Assembly (NCBI GenBank): GCA_963514095.1
Contig: OY741279.1
Span: forward strand, 7,710,322 to 7,774,321
Reading direction: 5' to 3'
DNA from: Eutrigla gurnardus
Lineage: Eukaryota > Chordata > Actinopteri > Perciformes > Triglidae
DNA: 64,000 nt
Both the position numbers and the translations under genes were made by a program. Every line of letters begins with the position of its first letter. The stretch's first letter is position 1. This document shows, piece after piece, positions 47,101 through 58,984 of this stretch. The notes below the pieces were generated by a model. It did not search any database. It had not been told where the DNA came from and was given only the letters and a program-made list of their open reading frames with translations.

Positions 47101-50100
47101 CCCATTAGAATTGGCCCTTTAGCGGCCTCAAAGGCAAAAAGAAATTGGAGGGAGTGAAATATACAGCATGTGTTGTAGAGCAATTCATGTTCTGTTGTGT
47201 ATGTTCCTGTGATTCACTAAGTCTATGAATTAACATATTTGTAATTACTGCAATGTTGACTGTAGTACAACACCAGCTTGTTTCAACGTGGAGCCAAAGA
47301 GGTTAACAAGCCAGGAATAAAATCGCCAAAATGAAATGTATGATATATACAGAGAAGATATGATCCTACTGCACTTGTGTATTTTATCATTCTGGCTGCA
47401 TTGCCGTTGTGTGTTTAACGGTGATGTTGGTCATATGTCAGTCTTCCAGGAACGTCCTGAACTTCCTCCGACTCAGGCCCAGGCCACAGCTCGTAGCATC
47501 CCACCGGAGAGCTACTCCTACACGGCCTCTGTTCTCAGGCTGCTCCGCAACAGGCCCTTCATCCTCCTCATCGTCACGTACGGTCAGTCATCACCCTTCA
47601 TAGTCATTTGTTGCTCTGAACAAGACATCGGCCTACAACCGCCGTTAGCAAACAGTTGTTTATTTACACATCCGGCCATGGCAGATCAACATTATCATAC
47701 ATTTTGGAGTTCATGGTCATCGGATGCATGTAAGGGCAATTATTCACTCTCTTTAAGCTCTGTTTTTGGTCTCCACCATCTTCTGAGGGAAAAGTCCAGA
47801 TAGATTTGATCCATATTTTTTTATATGTGTGTGTAAGAACCAAAACTCCCTCTTTAACAAGTTAATCTTATCATTACATGTGATAAAAGTCATAAGCTCA
47901 CAAGTGTGTGTGTGTCCTGGAAGGGTTCAAAGTGTCTCACAATGTTTAACCAAATATCGACGTGCCATAAAGTTCAAACATGTCCCTGAAGGCCTCGCAG
48001 ACATGAAATGAGTTCATTTGCTGACATTTTGGTCCAGCCGGTCACAGCATGACCAACAGCTGTGAGGCGTTTAGGGAAACTCGTTCACCTAGCTTGACCT
48101 CCTCGAGGTCATTTCCCTGACACCGTCCATGTGACTATTTTTAGCAAGTCATCAGTTTGTGTCTGTCTGTGTGTCTGCGGTATTTCTTATTCTGGATCTT
48201 TCGGGTAACTGGTGTCGTATTTACCTGTGACATCCCTCTCCGCCCTGCAGGTCCACCTGTCCCTGTCTGTTTACCTCAGCTGTAGCTGCTGATCCTGAGC
48301 CTCTTAGATATTCAAGTAACAGGCTCAGCGACAGTTATATTTGCAATTTAGAAAGATATATTCATTGTTCTACTTAACATTTTCACATTACATTTTACTT
48401 TACTCTCTTTTCCCCCCAAGTCTCCGATTTTGGGACCAAATCCCTTTGACTGCTCACATTACAAGATTTCATAATTATTAGCTCAAGGAAGTCAGTTTGA
48501 TGATCAATTTAGTTTGTTTCCTGAAATTTGTTTGTGGTTTGCAAACTTTGCTCAAAGATATTTCCCAACACGCAGGTTTGAACGTGGGTTGTTTCTACGC
48601 CGTTGGCACGCTGCTGAACCGCATGATCATCGAGCATTACCCTGTAAGTCCTGCTTACCGCGTCTGTATGTGGATAGACTTATAGATTTGAATGTTTCCT
48701 CTGTCTTAATACCTACCTCATCAGACGCTGTGAAGTTTTGCTACAGGCTGCTGCTACTAATATGTGTATATGAAAAATGTCTGCTGAAGCTTTTAATGAA
48801 ATTTTACGATGTCACGATGCTTGAACCAATTTAACTCCGTTGAACTGATGTCCACATTCTTTCAAACCTCCTCGCCTTTCTTTGGTATGTAAGGTCACTC
48901 ATGTGTACGTCCTGCGTTTCTATATCCGTTTAGGGAGAAGAGGTGAATGCTGGGAGGATCGGCCTCACCATTGTGATTGCGGGGATGGTCGGCTCCCTGA
49001 TCTGTGGCATCTGGTTGGACAAAACTAAAACCTACAAGTAAGGGGAACGTCAGAAAGGAAAAGTACAAGAACAGCTGTCTGTCCTCCTGAAGGAGAGGTT
49101 TTTTTTGCGAGGAATGGGAGTTATTTTATCTGACATGCAGAGACTTTTCTGCCTGTTTATCGTAGTTATGCCTCTTATCTGCTGCAGGTTGCAGCTTGAG
49201 TGTTTATATGTTGGCTATAGGGGCTCGGCGTCTGTTTTTCCAGGTGCAGAATGCTGCAACAACAGGCCTCTTCCTGACCACATGGGACTTTTGGCCATGT
49301 GGTTACAGCAGTGTGCACACTAGTAGGGGGTTCAGTCAAACCCCCTCAGTCTTATTTACAAGCAAGGACACATTCAGGCCCTGTTGGCCTGAGTTTTTGT
49401 GATGATCTGACGCATATTCTCTTCAAACGTGTCACATATGTGATTTTATGTGGTTTTCGAAAAGTCTCCATAGTGCTACTAATGCTCAAAAACTCTGAAT
49501 TGCTCATGATTATGATTGAATTGCTCATGATTATGATGATTGTTGTTCAGTTTATTTCTCACGTGTTTCTGCAGGCAGACGACCCTCGCGGTCTACTTCA
49601 TGTCTCTGGTGGGGATGGTAGTCTATGCTGCTACACTCAGCCTGGGACACCTCTGGGTGGTCTTCATCACCGCTGGAGCTCTTGGGTATTCTTTCATTCA
49701 TTCATTCATTTATTTTGACACAGAAAACCAAAATGTGTATACTGTATGTATATAGAAGTATTTACAACCCAAAAATACTGTATTTCAAGATGGATTTCAT
49801 CCAAAGAAACGTTTAAACTCATATTTGTCACAGATGGTAACCTGCACAAAACTTGTGCAACCTTGCTCCATAATTACACCAAGTCCAATATTTGTTGCCG
49901 TTTTGCAACAATGCAACAGTGCTTGATAAGCCTTTGTGCATACACACACTTTACATACCGACCCGGCAACATTGTATGGATCGTGGCTGTTTATTCAAAT
50001 TACAAGCGTCACAGTAATGTGTGTAAGATGCGTTAAAATGAAGGTTGTAGAGCCACTATGAATGATATCTTGAGAGGTGAAAGTCATAAAACCAGATCTT

Positions 50101-50932
50101 GTCCCCAGCAGTACTTTGACATCTGGGCTGAACCTTTATGTGGCTGCTGTTGTGAAATCATTACAGCTCCTCAAAGGCACTGATTTCTGTGAAGGCACAC
50201 CTTGATGATAGGCGTGCCATGCATGCCTTCACACATGCCAGCCGGTACACGTCATTCATGAGACTCACATAAAGTGTAATTTGTTAATGGAGAGTAATTG
50301 GCTCCAATTCCTGGTATTCAGGTCATAAAGTCAACACTTATTTTGTTTTTTTCAGTGTGTACAAGAGTCTTTTTTTCTGTCCCAATCATTTTATTTTCAT
50401 AGTAATTTCTCTATCATTATCGTATCTCTTTAAAAATATATATATATATTTATCAAACATATCTTAGATTATATTCTTTAATCTAATCAAATTTAATCTA
50501 AGAATATGTTTTGAAATCAACCACATATAGAGCAATAATCAGAGTCAGAGGGAGCATACGTGAATATCAAAGGGATTTTGTCCTGATGCGGGCTAATGTG
50601 TGATTTTGGTTCACTTCTCCTCACTTCAGTGGAAGGACGGTGCTGGAGGACAGCTTTCAAAACCGGTTGTTCCTACATAGCAAGGCCATTATCTTTACAT
50701 CATAGAGAAGGGTGTTGTTATGTATCAGGTACAAAGTCTTCCTCCACTTGGAAGTGATTACGCAGAGGGAGAAGTCATCACTAGACAGAGTCTGTCTGAG
50801 GTGTATTTTGGCGTGAAACCATGAATGCAAAGTCCGGGCTGTATTGGTGAAATCACGTTTGCGGTTTCGAAGAAAAAAGAGGCGCAAATAAATCAGCTTG
50901 TGATTGATGTTTCCTGTCTATCTCTGCACTGC

Positions 50933-50968
<36 letters not shown>

Positions 50969-53900
50969 AGGTTCTTCATGACGGGCTACCTGCCGCTGGG
51001 CTTTGAGTTTGCGGTCGAGCTGACGTACCCAGAGTCAGAAGGGACCTCATCCGGACTCCTCAACTGTTCAGCACAGGTGAAGCTCCATGACCTGAAGGGT
51101 GACTGAGAACATGATAGCGCAGAAAATCCCCCCAAAATGTACCTGTTTTTACTGGTTGCAGTCATTCACCTTCTTTCACCGGAACAGTCTGAGTTTGTTC
51201 CCTGCAGACCTGGAACCAGTTTCCTCAAATATGCAACATGCAACAGCCATAACAGACATTCCTGCAAACTCTGTATGAGCGTTTGAACGATGAGCACATT
51301 TAGCTGAAGTTTCAGAGAGATGCTGCAGCCATTCACAAATCCCCTGATAGCTGATTGCAGGTAGCAGCTCTTGTTGTGGTTGTGAGAGTGCTTGTGTGCA
51401 TTCCAAACTACTGACTCATGTTCTGCACACACAGGTCTTTGGCATTATATTCACCATCTGCCAGGGGAAGATCATCGACAGCTTCGGCACGCTGGCAGGA
51501 AACATCTTCCTCTGTGTTTTTCTCCTCATCGGCACGGTAATGACAGGTAAGACCGTTCTGACGGGGAAGCATTTGCTGCGTACAGTCATAGCAAGCTTCT
51601 GATTTGATTTCACCTACAACAATTCAACTATTGTTGTATTGAGTTTGTTATCTTTCCTGTAATGAATGACTTTCAGGTTGAATGCAGGAATATTGCATCG
51701 TGACGCATGTGTTTTTTTGTTGTTGCATGTACCTGAGAAATATGTCACCTAGTGTAAACGCAGGCATTTTGTCATTTCCCCCGTCCTCTTCACGAGAAAG
51801 TCAAGGGGGGAACATTTGTTTGTCCACTGACTATTGAGTAAACAAAATACCACAAACTCTGCACATGCGCACCGACGTACAAACAGTAGCGGCTTGTCTT
51901 CAGGTATTACATGTGAGACTTCATGCCTCAGTTGCCACCTCAGTCAGCACTAAGACACCGAGGTCTATTTGCATTATGGAGATTTTAACAATGTGTAACT
52001 TTTCAAAACCGCTTTACCCGCTGAAGCGATTAACTTTGTGCAAAAAAAAGCCCCACGGAGACTATTTAATGAGACCTTTCTGCTCACAAAGGTCAGCTGA
52101 CTGACTCACTGTCTTTTGCAACTGACTCACTTTTGACATATGAGTGAATTTCTTGTTCATTGTGCCAGTTTTATATTGAAACGACAGCTTTGTGAGAAAA
52201 CCACAACTGAACTCTCACTTCTATGAACTGTGTGACAAATGTGAGTCCTAACAGTCGTGGCTGTCTGTCGTTTATTCAGCTTCAAAGGTCATAATTGTTT
52301 GGGGAATCGTCTACTTAAGTGGAAATTGAGGTGAATGATTAGTTTGAGGGCAAGTTAGGAGGAATAAGACGTACTGTATTATCTTCCTATTTGCATTTGT
52401 TGCCTCACAGTCTTGGGAAATCCTCAACAAAGTGTTGATCAGAAGCACTGTAGTGGGTTTGTGCACAAGAGCCACCTACTGGATAGTCACCTGCATTACA
52501 TCATGTCTTTCAACCACATTTTCATGACCTGAACCTATCATTTCTTTATTTCTCTGCAGGCTTTATAAAGTCTGACCTGCGGAGACAAAATGCAAACATG
52601 TTGGCCAAAGCAGCAGTAAGTATTCAAGAGAGAAAAAGGGTGTTGTGGTGTGTTTGTGTGTTGGGGATACTGTAGGGGGAACTGTGGCAGAAGTGTTTGA
52701 AATCAGGCCTTTTATTCATGCAGGACATGTTCTCTCTGTGGGTTTTAAATAATAAAATTAACGATTGGTTGAATTGTATTTAGCTGCTTCAGTTTCAGAG
52801 TGTGTCATAGCCCGCCAGACATTTGAATGGACGTAACCGTCTTTAATGTTATCGGTAACACCTGTCTCTTTCCTGCTATGATGAGTCAAAATAGCAGCTG
52901 TGGAAAAGGCCCATCTGTTATATGTTTGCTTGTCATATGTTTGTCTGGAAAGCATGAAATCAAAGTGCTCCAGCTCAATGAAAATTCTGTTGAATTTGAC
53001 CCGAGACCGCTTCAATGCCTCTGCTGCACATTGGGCCGTTTTCATCTGTCTCAGGTGCAACCTGACAGCACATGCATCTTCTTGCATGTTGAAACATAAA
53101 GTATGAAGTGACAAATATTAGTGAAACTGTCCGGATAGCACCAAGAGATCGTGCATTATTGCTGTGATTTCCCACCTGTCTCAGTCTTTCTATTTCACCA
53201 CCACTTGCCAACCAGGTAGCATTGCTTTTATGAGGTTATTAGAGGAAGAACCTGCTCTAAGGAGGTGATGCGATATGGAGACAATTGTCATTATTGCCCA
53301 ACTCTAGAGAATAAAGTCCCAAAATGTTAAACTATTCCTTTAAGCACAACTCCCACGCTGGATTTTATTTGTATTTTAAAAATCTTGGTGACTTTAATCA
53401 ACTATAAAATACAAATAGAAAAGAGCAAGAATTAAGTAGATGAATTAGGCCACCAAACGGGCCTGTTGCAGCGGCTTCATCACGTCTCTATGAATGCTGA
53501 ATGAGAAGTGATCAGTAGCTGTTGTTTTAGGTGGAGGGGCAGATGTCGGGACAAGACTACGGAGCCACGGCGCTAATCTCCAAGCCGCAGATCCCTCCCT
53601 CACAGCCTGATCAATAAGCCTTTCTGCTTCCACAAAAAACTCAAAACAAATCTTAGCTCGACACGCAGATGCACAAAGGTAGGAGCACAGAGCAAAATCA
53701 GCACTCACTCTCTCCGATCGCCTGCTGCACCCTAACCCTAACCCTTCCGTCACCTGTCACTGCCAGATCCGCCTTTGCTTCGTTTCCTCCTATCACGCTG
53801 CTTAAAATTCACACAATGATGTAAAGATGAACCTTTTTCTTTCACTGAGACTGTTTCAGTTTGTGATTTTTGTATTACATACTTTTTATTCAAGACATTT

Positions 53901-54765
53901 TCACACAAAAAATAAAGCACAGGTGAAGATGATAAAATAAATGATGGCTGAATGAAGTTTAGCTTGAATTAGATTGTGAGTACTGTGCACCTTAAAGCTG
54001 GGGTTGGTAATATTTAGAAACAAGCAAGATTATGCTAGATTTTAAATGAGTGATCTGAAAAATCCAGCACAGACAAACTCTGAAATTTGCAAAATCTAGA
54101 AAAAATCACCAAGTCGGCAACAATGAGGCCACATTCAGGAGCTTTCACACTACACCTTTCCGTTGACGGATCTCATTGACTTTGCATGGGCTTGCGTCAC
54201 ATTATGCTGAAATGAATTGTGGCTCCGCTGCATCGCTAGCGTGGAAAATAAAGTTCATCTTTTCAGGTGCCCAATCAGATCGTATTATGCAAACAAATGC
54301 AAATAAACTACAACGTTTTAGTACGACTGGGGAAAGCACATGTAAAAAGCTGATGTGATCAAAACATCGAGGAATGGTTAATCATTGTGGTTGGGAACAG
54401 GCCAATTCTTCCCAATCAGTTCCTGTGTTTCTATACAGGGACTGAATCACTAAAACACGTATAGCAGCCCTCTTCTGGCTAGAACGGGATCTATTTTGCA
54501 CTATAATAATAAAGAAGCCGGAAAGAGCCTGAATAAGCCGGCTAGCGGGAAGCGATTTCAATGGCAACCACATGGGGAGAAATGGACGACTTTTTGTAGT
54601 CCATTATTGTAGTTTCTCCACCGCAGACCCACCAGTCGATCATCAGCTGTCAGTCATCAGCGGGCGCTTTATAATGACGTAGCTTAGTGAAAGTGTGGTC
54701 GTCTTTTCTTAAATCCTTTTGAGCTGTCCTCCCACCTTTCCTTGACCTTGTGACCTTGAGAATCT

Positions 54766-54822
<57 letters not shown>

Positions 54823-55145
54823 TTTCAATAACTTGAAGCAGCAGAATGTGGAAGATGTGAAAAGAGCAGAAACAGCTGGGCTCTCTTCAGTCACATGTTC
54901 ATCTTGAGTGTTTAATGCAGGCGTATGTATAAAAGACAGGAAATCATGAGCTTTGATGTTTAGCTGCACATGTGTTCACTGTTTCTGATGAATTCTCCGA
55001 CTTCATCATCTACAGAGACAAAAGACAACTTGTGGAATCCATAAAACTGTTGAATTAACAAGCTTTTGTTGATCGATAGGGACCTTCGGACCGCCACAAC
55101 GGGAGCCCGGCGTCACCGTCCATCATCAAAGAAGCCAGACTTTAG
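41110..55145 (+). CDS. flvcr2: FLVCR2-type major facilitator transporter, isoform from first exon 1a
   Basis: Exons: 1a 41110-41685, then shared 44385-44526, 47442-47582, 48576-48643, 48934-49037, 49575-49685, 50971-51076, 51435-51546, 52560-52615 and 55080-55145. All junctions are in phase; 493 aa (human FLVCR2 526). It is a 12-TM MFS protein. Exon 1a encodes the cytosolic N-terminus, TM1 (FQWIQYG, with W71 at the position of the choline-contacting Trp), TM2-TM4 and half of TM5. Shared exons give TM5-TM12, including GEEVNAGRIGLTIVIAG and GYLPLGFEFAVELTYPESEG, close to the human protein. FLVCR2 exports or imports choline at the plasma membrane, notably in blood-brain barrier endothelium; haem transport was proposed earlier. 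The start is the only in-frame ATG before TM1 and sits in a GC-rich exon. A second first exon lies in intron 1. AATAAA is at 55664. Confidence 0.95.
41689..41737. repeat. (TCTG)n microsatellite next to the exon 1a splice donor
   Basis: Eleven or so TCTG units with one GCCTG variant, starting a few bases after the GT of exon 1a (41686). Confidence 0.9.
43100..43194 (+). other. Candidate 5'UTR part of exon 1b with upstream splice acceptor
   Basis: CTTTCCTCTTCAG at 43087-43099 is a strong 3' splice site 95 bases before the exon 1b ATG. It suggests that exon 1b may be joined to an upstream non-coding exon. Splicing exon 1a to this acceptor would shift the frame relative to the exon 1b start, so 1a-1b joining cannot make a longer fusion. 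Confidence 0.4.
43195..43842 (+). CDS. flvcr2: flvcr2 alternative first coding exon 1b (TM1-4 and half of TM5)
   Basis: A full alternative to exon 1a. From ATG 43195 (AAAATGC context, A at -3) it encodes 216 residues ending Gly-Asn-Gln at a GT donor in phase 0, just like exon 1a. Joined to the shared exons from 44385 it gives 517 aa. Its TM region is roughly 60% identical to 1a by eye (WLSMIYLLTYIPLILPV against WMSMIYMLTYIPFIFPV), while the first 70 residues are unrelated. The TM1 Trp (W95) is kept, but the residue before it is Met, not Gln. The open frame runs further upstream to an ATG at 42943. I prefer 43195 because the upstream stretch has no transporter-like content and a splice acceptor at 43099 interrupts it. 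No second copy of downstream exons exists in the window, so this is one locus with two starts, or the leftover of a tandem gene pair. Confidence 0.85.
44527..47441. other. flvcr2 intron 2 with a repeat fragment
   Basis: No coding sequence. 45520-45610 (AAACTTTATTTATGCAGGAT, then CCCATTGACATTG) resembles a common teleost repeat. The rest is unique. Confidence 0.5.
50934..50966. repeat. (TG)n tract abutting a flvcr2 splice acceptor
   Basis: Sixteen or so TG units run directly into TCCAG at the 3' splice site of exon 50971-51076, in place of a normal polypyrimidine tract. Confidence 0.95.
52616..55079. other. Last flvcr2 intron with repeats
   Basis: No coding sequence. 53270-53345 ends in AAAATGTTAAACTATTCCTT, typical of the fish repeat seen at 58985. 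53995-54690 begins AAAGCTGGGGTTGGTAATAT, another repeat type I recall from percomorphs. A TA microsatellite lies at 54772-54818. Confidence 0.5.
54772..54818. repeat. (TA)n microsatellite
   Basis: About 23 units in the last flvcr2 intron. Confidence 0.95.
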
Positions 55146-55663
55146 ATGCTGAATCACTAACACAAGATAAAATGACCGCAACCTCCTTCACGTTACGCTG
55201 TAACATACTGTGGTGGGTCAGCACAATCAGTAATTCTGAAGAAGAGCAAGATGTACAGTGTTGCATTAACTATTTATGTGTTTTTTAAAAAAAGACATTC
55301 TGAGATAAATCCAGTAATGCACACTTTTGAGCACTTCACTGTTCAGAGATATTTTTATATGTATGTGTTAAACGAATACTCTAATCTGTGGGACGTTTGC
55401 ACCGCAACAGTTTTACCTGTCAGTATTTTAAGTTTACAGTTGATTACGTAGAGCGTGTTTGCCTAATTACGTAACCAAGTACACAAAATGTGTAAATACA
55501 GCTTTTTATGAGTGAAGGAGATCTCATCTAATGAACATAATTTATACAGCAGCATATTAAAAAGGCGTCTAATCAACTGAAGTCCACAGGGATGAAATAT
55601 TCATGACACATGTTTTTTGTAATATAATGTGCACCACCGTTCATGTTTACTTATTTAACATGA

Positions 55664-55669
55664 AATAAA
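55664..55669 (+). terminator. flvcr2 poly(A) signal
   Basis: AATAAA 519 bp after the stop codon, followed by T/GT-rich sequence. A plausible end of the 3'UTR. Confidence 0.6.
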
Positions 55670-55802
55670 ACTGGTTTATGAAGTGCTGCTCTTTTTCATT
55701 TGGTGTCATGTTTTACATCACAGTGTATATATATATCATGGTGAAACTACCTGAAACCTACCTGAAACTACTAGCTGTATTATAAACCAAGTGAATCCAG
55801 AT

Positions 55803-55803
<1 letters not shown>

Positions 55804-55873
<70 letters not shown>
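55804..55873. repeat. (CT)n microsatellite
   Basis: About 35 uninterrupted units. Confidence 0.96.
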
Positions 55874-55874
<1 letters not shown>

Positions 55875-56560
55875 GTGATCGCAGTGTGACATGTTGACCA
55901 GAAGTTTAGGTTACATGCAGGTTTTGTAAGAGTAGATATAGCTATTAACGTGTCTCTGCCCCCCCCTGTATAATAGTGTTGATAATAGAAAATGAAATGG
56001 TAAAAGAAAAATATTAGTACAGATTTTCAACAGATAGTAAATTGGTGAAAAGTAGTTTTCAAGTTAAGATTTTTAACATAAGCTGAAATACAACACCTCA
56101 CAAAAAAAACCCGCTGTGTACTTTGGGCCCCTTTTCACAGGATTTAGATGAGTCTGAGTTGTTTGCAGTTCCACCAAGCGATGATTTCCTCTCTAAGTCT
56201 CTCAGATGGTTTCATTTAAATAATTGTCTGAGGCCCAAAAGAGGATTTCCCCCCCGACAAAAAGCAAAGACTAGAGAAAAATCCATATAAATAATACAAA
56301 TATGTATCAGAACTATGTGTTCTCCCATTAATCACCTCATCTTTTGACCTCTGAAGGGGGGACGACCCCTAAATGTGCAACCTCTGGACTAAATTATCTG
56401 TATGTAAATATTAGGGGTGGAAGTAACAAATAAGCATCTACTCTTAATGCGACAAAGTCGTTTTTCTGTATAAAAGTTCTTTGGTGATACTACAGACTAT
56501 ATAAGAAGTGGACGTAATCATTGCGATGTCAGCTTTAGTTTGTTCACTACGGTTTTAAAG
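55874..56560. other. Intergenic, no gene recognised
   Basis: Ordinary sequence between flvcr2 and the candidate small gene. Nothing supportable seen. Confidence 0.5.
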
Positions 56561-57713
56561 ATGGATTTTAGCAACCAACGGAGGAGTGACGATTTAATTC
56601 CAGGTAAACCTTACAGCTAAGTGTTAAAGTAATCTCTAAAGTAGCTAATTACATCGGTATCTCGTTGCAACTAGACCACTATGCCTTGATATCAACCTGT
56701 CAATCAGGTCCTGCTATCATCTATTTTACATAATACATAATACACAAAAAAATGCACATCAGCAGCATGTGTAGCCCCCTGGCGGCCGGTAGGGAAAATG
56801 CACGTTTAAGGCACTTCCGCGTTTTGGGGGGTAATGCGCTAATTAACGAATACCGCGATGGCAAGGCATGACCCGCCCTCTTCTCCCTTTGATTGGGTAG
56901 GTGATATCAGGTGAGCCAATCAGAGGCAGAAAATGGTACAGTATTGGCCAATCACAGCAGAGGCCGTCGGAACACACTTCAATCAAGTGTTTGAAAACTT
57001 CGAGAAGCCCAACGACGTGTTTTATTACCGAGTGGACTGGTTTTATTACCGATCGGACCGGTTTTATCACCGAGTGGACGGTTTTATCACCGAGTGGACT
57101 GGTTTTATCACCGAGTGGACTATCACCAGTGGACTGGTTTGTCACCGAGTGGACGGTTTTATCACCGAGTGGACTGGTTTTATCACCGAGTGGACTGGTT
57201 TTATCACCGAGTGGACCGGTTTTATCACCGAGTGGACCGGTTTTATCACCGAGTGGACCGGTTTTATTACCGAGTGGACTGGTCATGTGCTTTGGGAATA
57301 AAGGAGCAGAGAAGTGGAACCCGGAGCAGATCGTGGAGGACTTCCTGCTGTATAAAATGCGTTCAGACAGGTGAGCTTCCAACAACACACGTCACACCAC
57401 CAAATGTGTTTATTACGTTAAAGGTCGACTTACACAAATGATTTACTTCTACCCTCTGTTGCACTTCCTGAGGTTTCGCATATATTTTGCCTTTCACTAT
57501 GTTTTGGGGGGGAATGTTTCCCGATCTAAATCAAGTCTACAGATTGACCATAATTTAAAATACGCATTATTTTGTAGATAAATACAGGTTTATGTGTATG
57601 TGCCTCTTGTGACCACATGGTGGCAGCATTGTCCCATACAAAGCATTTCTCCTCTCAGGGAGAAGGCCCAGAAGGATTCAAGTGCGGGGTACAAGAGAAA
57701 AGAAAAAACATAG
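56561..57713 (+). CDS. Candidate three-exon small gene containing a minisatellite, unknown function
   Basis: Not recognised. Three blocks join in phase through GT-AG sites: 56561-56603 (MDFSNQRRSDDLIP, ending phase 1 before GTAAAC), 56911-57370 (after ATATCAG, ending before GTGAGC) and 57659-57713 (after CTCCTCTCAG, ending KRKEKT and TAG). The join gives about 185 aa. The middle exon carries the 21-bp minisatellite, read as Ser-Pro-Ser-Gly-type heptads, then GAEKWNPEQIVEDFLLYKM, the most protein-like part. The last exon adds a Lys-rich tail. A shorter model starts at ATG 57285, just past the repeat, and gives 46 aa. The repeat frame shifts within the array because some units are 20 or 14 bp, which argues against ancient coding use of the array. 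It could also be a pseudogene. Confidence 0.35.
56892..56995 (+). promoter_or_regulatory. Cluster of four CCAAT/ATTGG boxes with a CHR-like TTTGAA
   Basis: ATTGG at 56892 and 56943, CCAAT at 56916 and 56948, and TTTGAA at 56990. NF-Y sites spaced about 24-32 bp with a downstream CHR are typical of cell-cycle promoters. If this is a promoter, the short ATG 57285 model is favoured, with the minisatellite in the 5'UTR; it conflicts with an exon starting at 56911. Confidence 0.35.
57032..57283. repeat. Minisatellite, about 12 units of 21 bp
   Basis: Unit GTGGACTGGTTTTATCACCG plus A. Most units are 21 bp, three are 20 bp and one is 14 bp. Three forms alternate: GGACTGG, GGACCGG and GGACGG. The three right-hand GGACCGG units are almost identical, which suggests recent expansion from that end. 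It is free of stop codons in every + frame and at least one - frame, so it creates several spurious long frames. Confidence 0.95.
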
Positions 57714-58984
57714 GCTAATCACTCTTCTCTGTGCTATATTATTCTTTCTATTATCATTGAAACAGCTTTTGAAAATGAATACAGCAGAGTTCTGATGATC
57801 TGAAGTGCTGGTTTGAATAAATGACTACATTAAACTTCTCATTGGCATAAGTAGAGATAAATTTGCCTCTGAGCGGCTCTGTTATGAGATCATCCTGACT
57901 TGAGGCCAGTACTCCCATTTGACTGATTCTCTCATGATCTCATTGTTCTCTAGTTAGCTAATGACTGATCCTTGGCATACATTGGCTGTTAGAGGTTCTG
58001 TCATGACTTTTTCCTGGTACTACAGGTTAATTTGCTCGTAGATTTGTCGAAATCCTATCCATTAATGCAAAATCCAGCTGTGGGGATGGCATAAAAAACC
58101 CACTCTCTCCACTCTTATCTAACTCACTTAATTCTTACAAATTACATCAGCTGCCAGTCATCCGCCATAAATCAAATCCTTCTTTTCTTTTTCTTTTTTT
58201 AAAGCACTTTACTTCTGAAGAGAAGTAGGGTGAGAAAATTGCAAATAAGAGGAAGATATTTTTGTTTGTTTGTATCGAGGAGGGCACACGGCTGACATCA
58301 TAACCATACAACACTGCCCCTTTAGTCACTTGTTGTGTCAACACTATTTATACAGTATGCCAGAGCTTCCTTCTTTTTATGACCTGTATTAATGTGGAAT
58401 ATATGAACTGCAGACAGGAAGGTCACGGAAGGACGTGGACGAGCAGGGTGTGACCTCAGGCTCGCTGGGGGAAACTCCTGACAGCCTGCCCACCCACATG
58501 CAGAGATGGATGTTTGAATAAGGCCCCTTGTATGCATATGGCATTTCAGCGCTGCTTGGAAGAACTTACTGTACATGCAAACATGTTGGGTTTGCTTGGT
58601 TCATACTTGCTAAGGCCCTTTGCCATTTTTATTTTATTGCATTGAAACTCAACAAGTGTGTCTCTTAATGAGGACAAAGTCAGGTGTGAAGGAGGTTAGA
58701 AAGAGGAGTCCAATGTTTTTTCCCCTTCACAGCATTTGTTGAATCAATTTTGTTGATGTTGGAAATGTCTATTAGAGAGGCAACATTTCTTCATTCACTC
58801 AATGCTTATTGACTCAGACAAAAACATCTCACCATATGTGCAATTTTATAATGTGACATTGATATACATTGTGATATATTTTCTAGCAATTCAACTGAGA
58901 AACTATTATACATAGAATGAAAAGTTGGAAGTTAAAGAGTTGATATAAGTACCTGAAGTGTAACTCAGCACACAATAGGGATGA
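57714..58984. other. Intergenic, no gene recognised
   Basis: No gene seen. 57880-58060 is non-repetitive with TAATGACTGATCC and similar sites and may be regulatory. Confidence 0.45.

Noticed and set aside
49497..49540. Tandem 21-bp duplication (GAATTGCTCATGATTATGAT) before a flvcr2 exon
   Set aside because: Two copies only, in an intron; small slippage with no further signal.
53730..53744. Vertebrate telomere repeat CCCTAACCCTAACCC
   Set aside because: Only two and a half units; chance or a minimal interstitial trace, too short to call.
57032..57283. CRISPR array reading of the regular 21-bp repeats
   Set aside because: Units are head to tail without spacers, in a vertebrate genome; this is a minisatellite.
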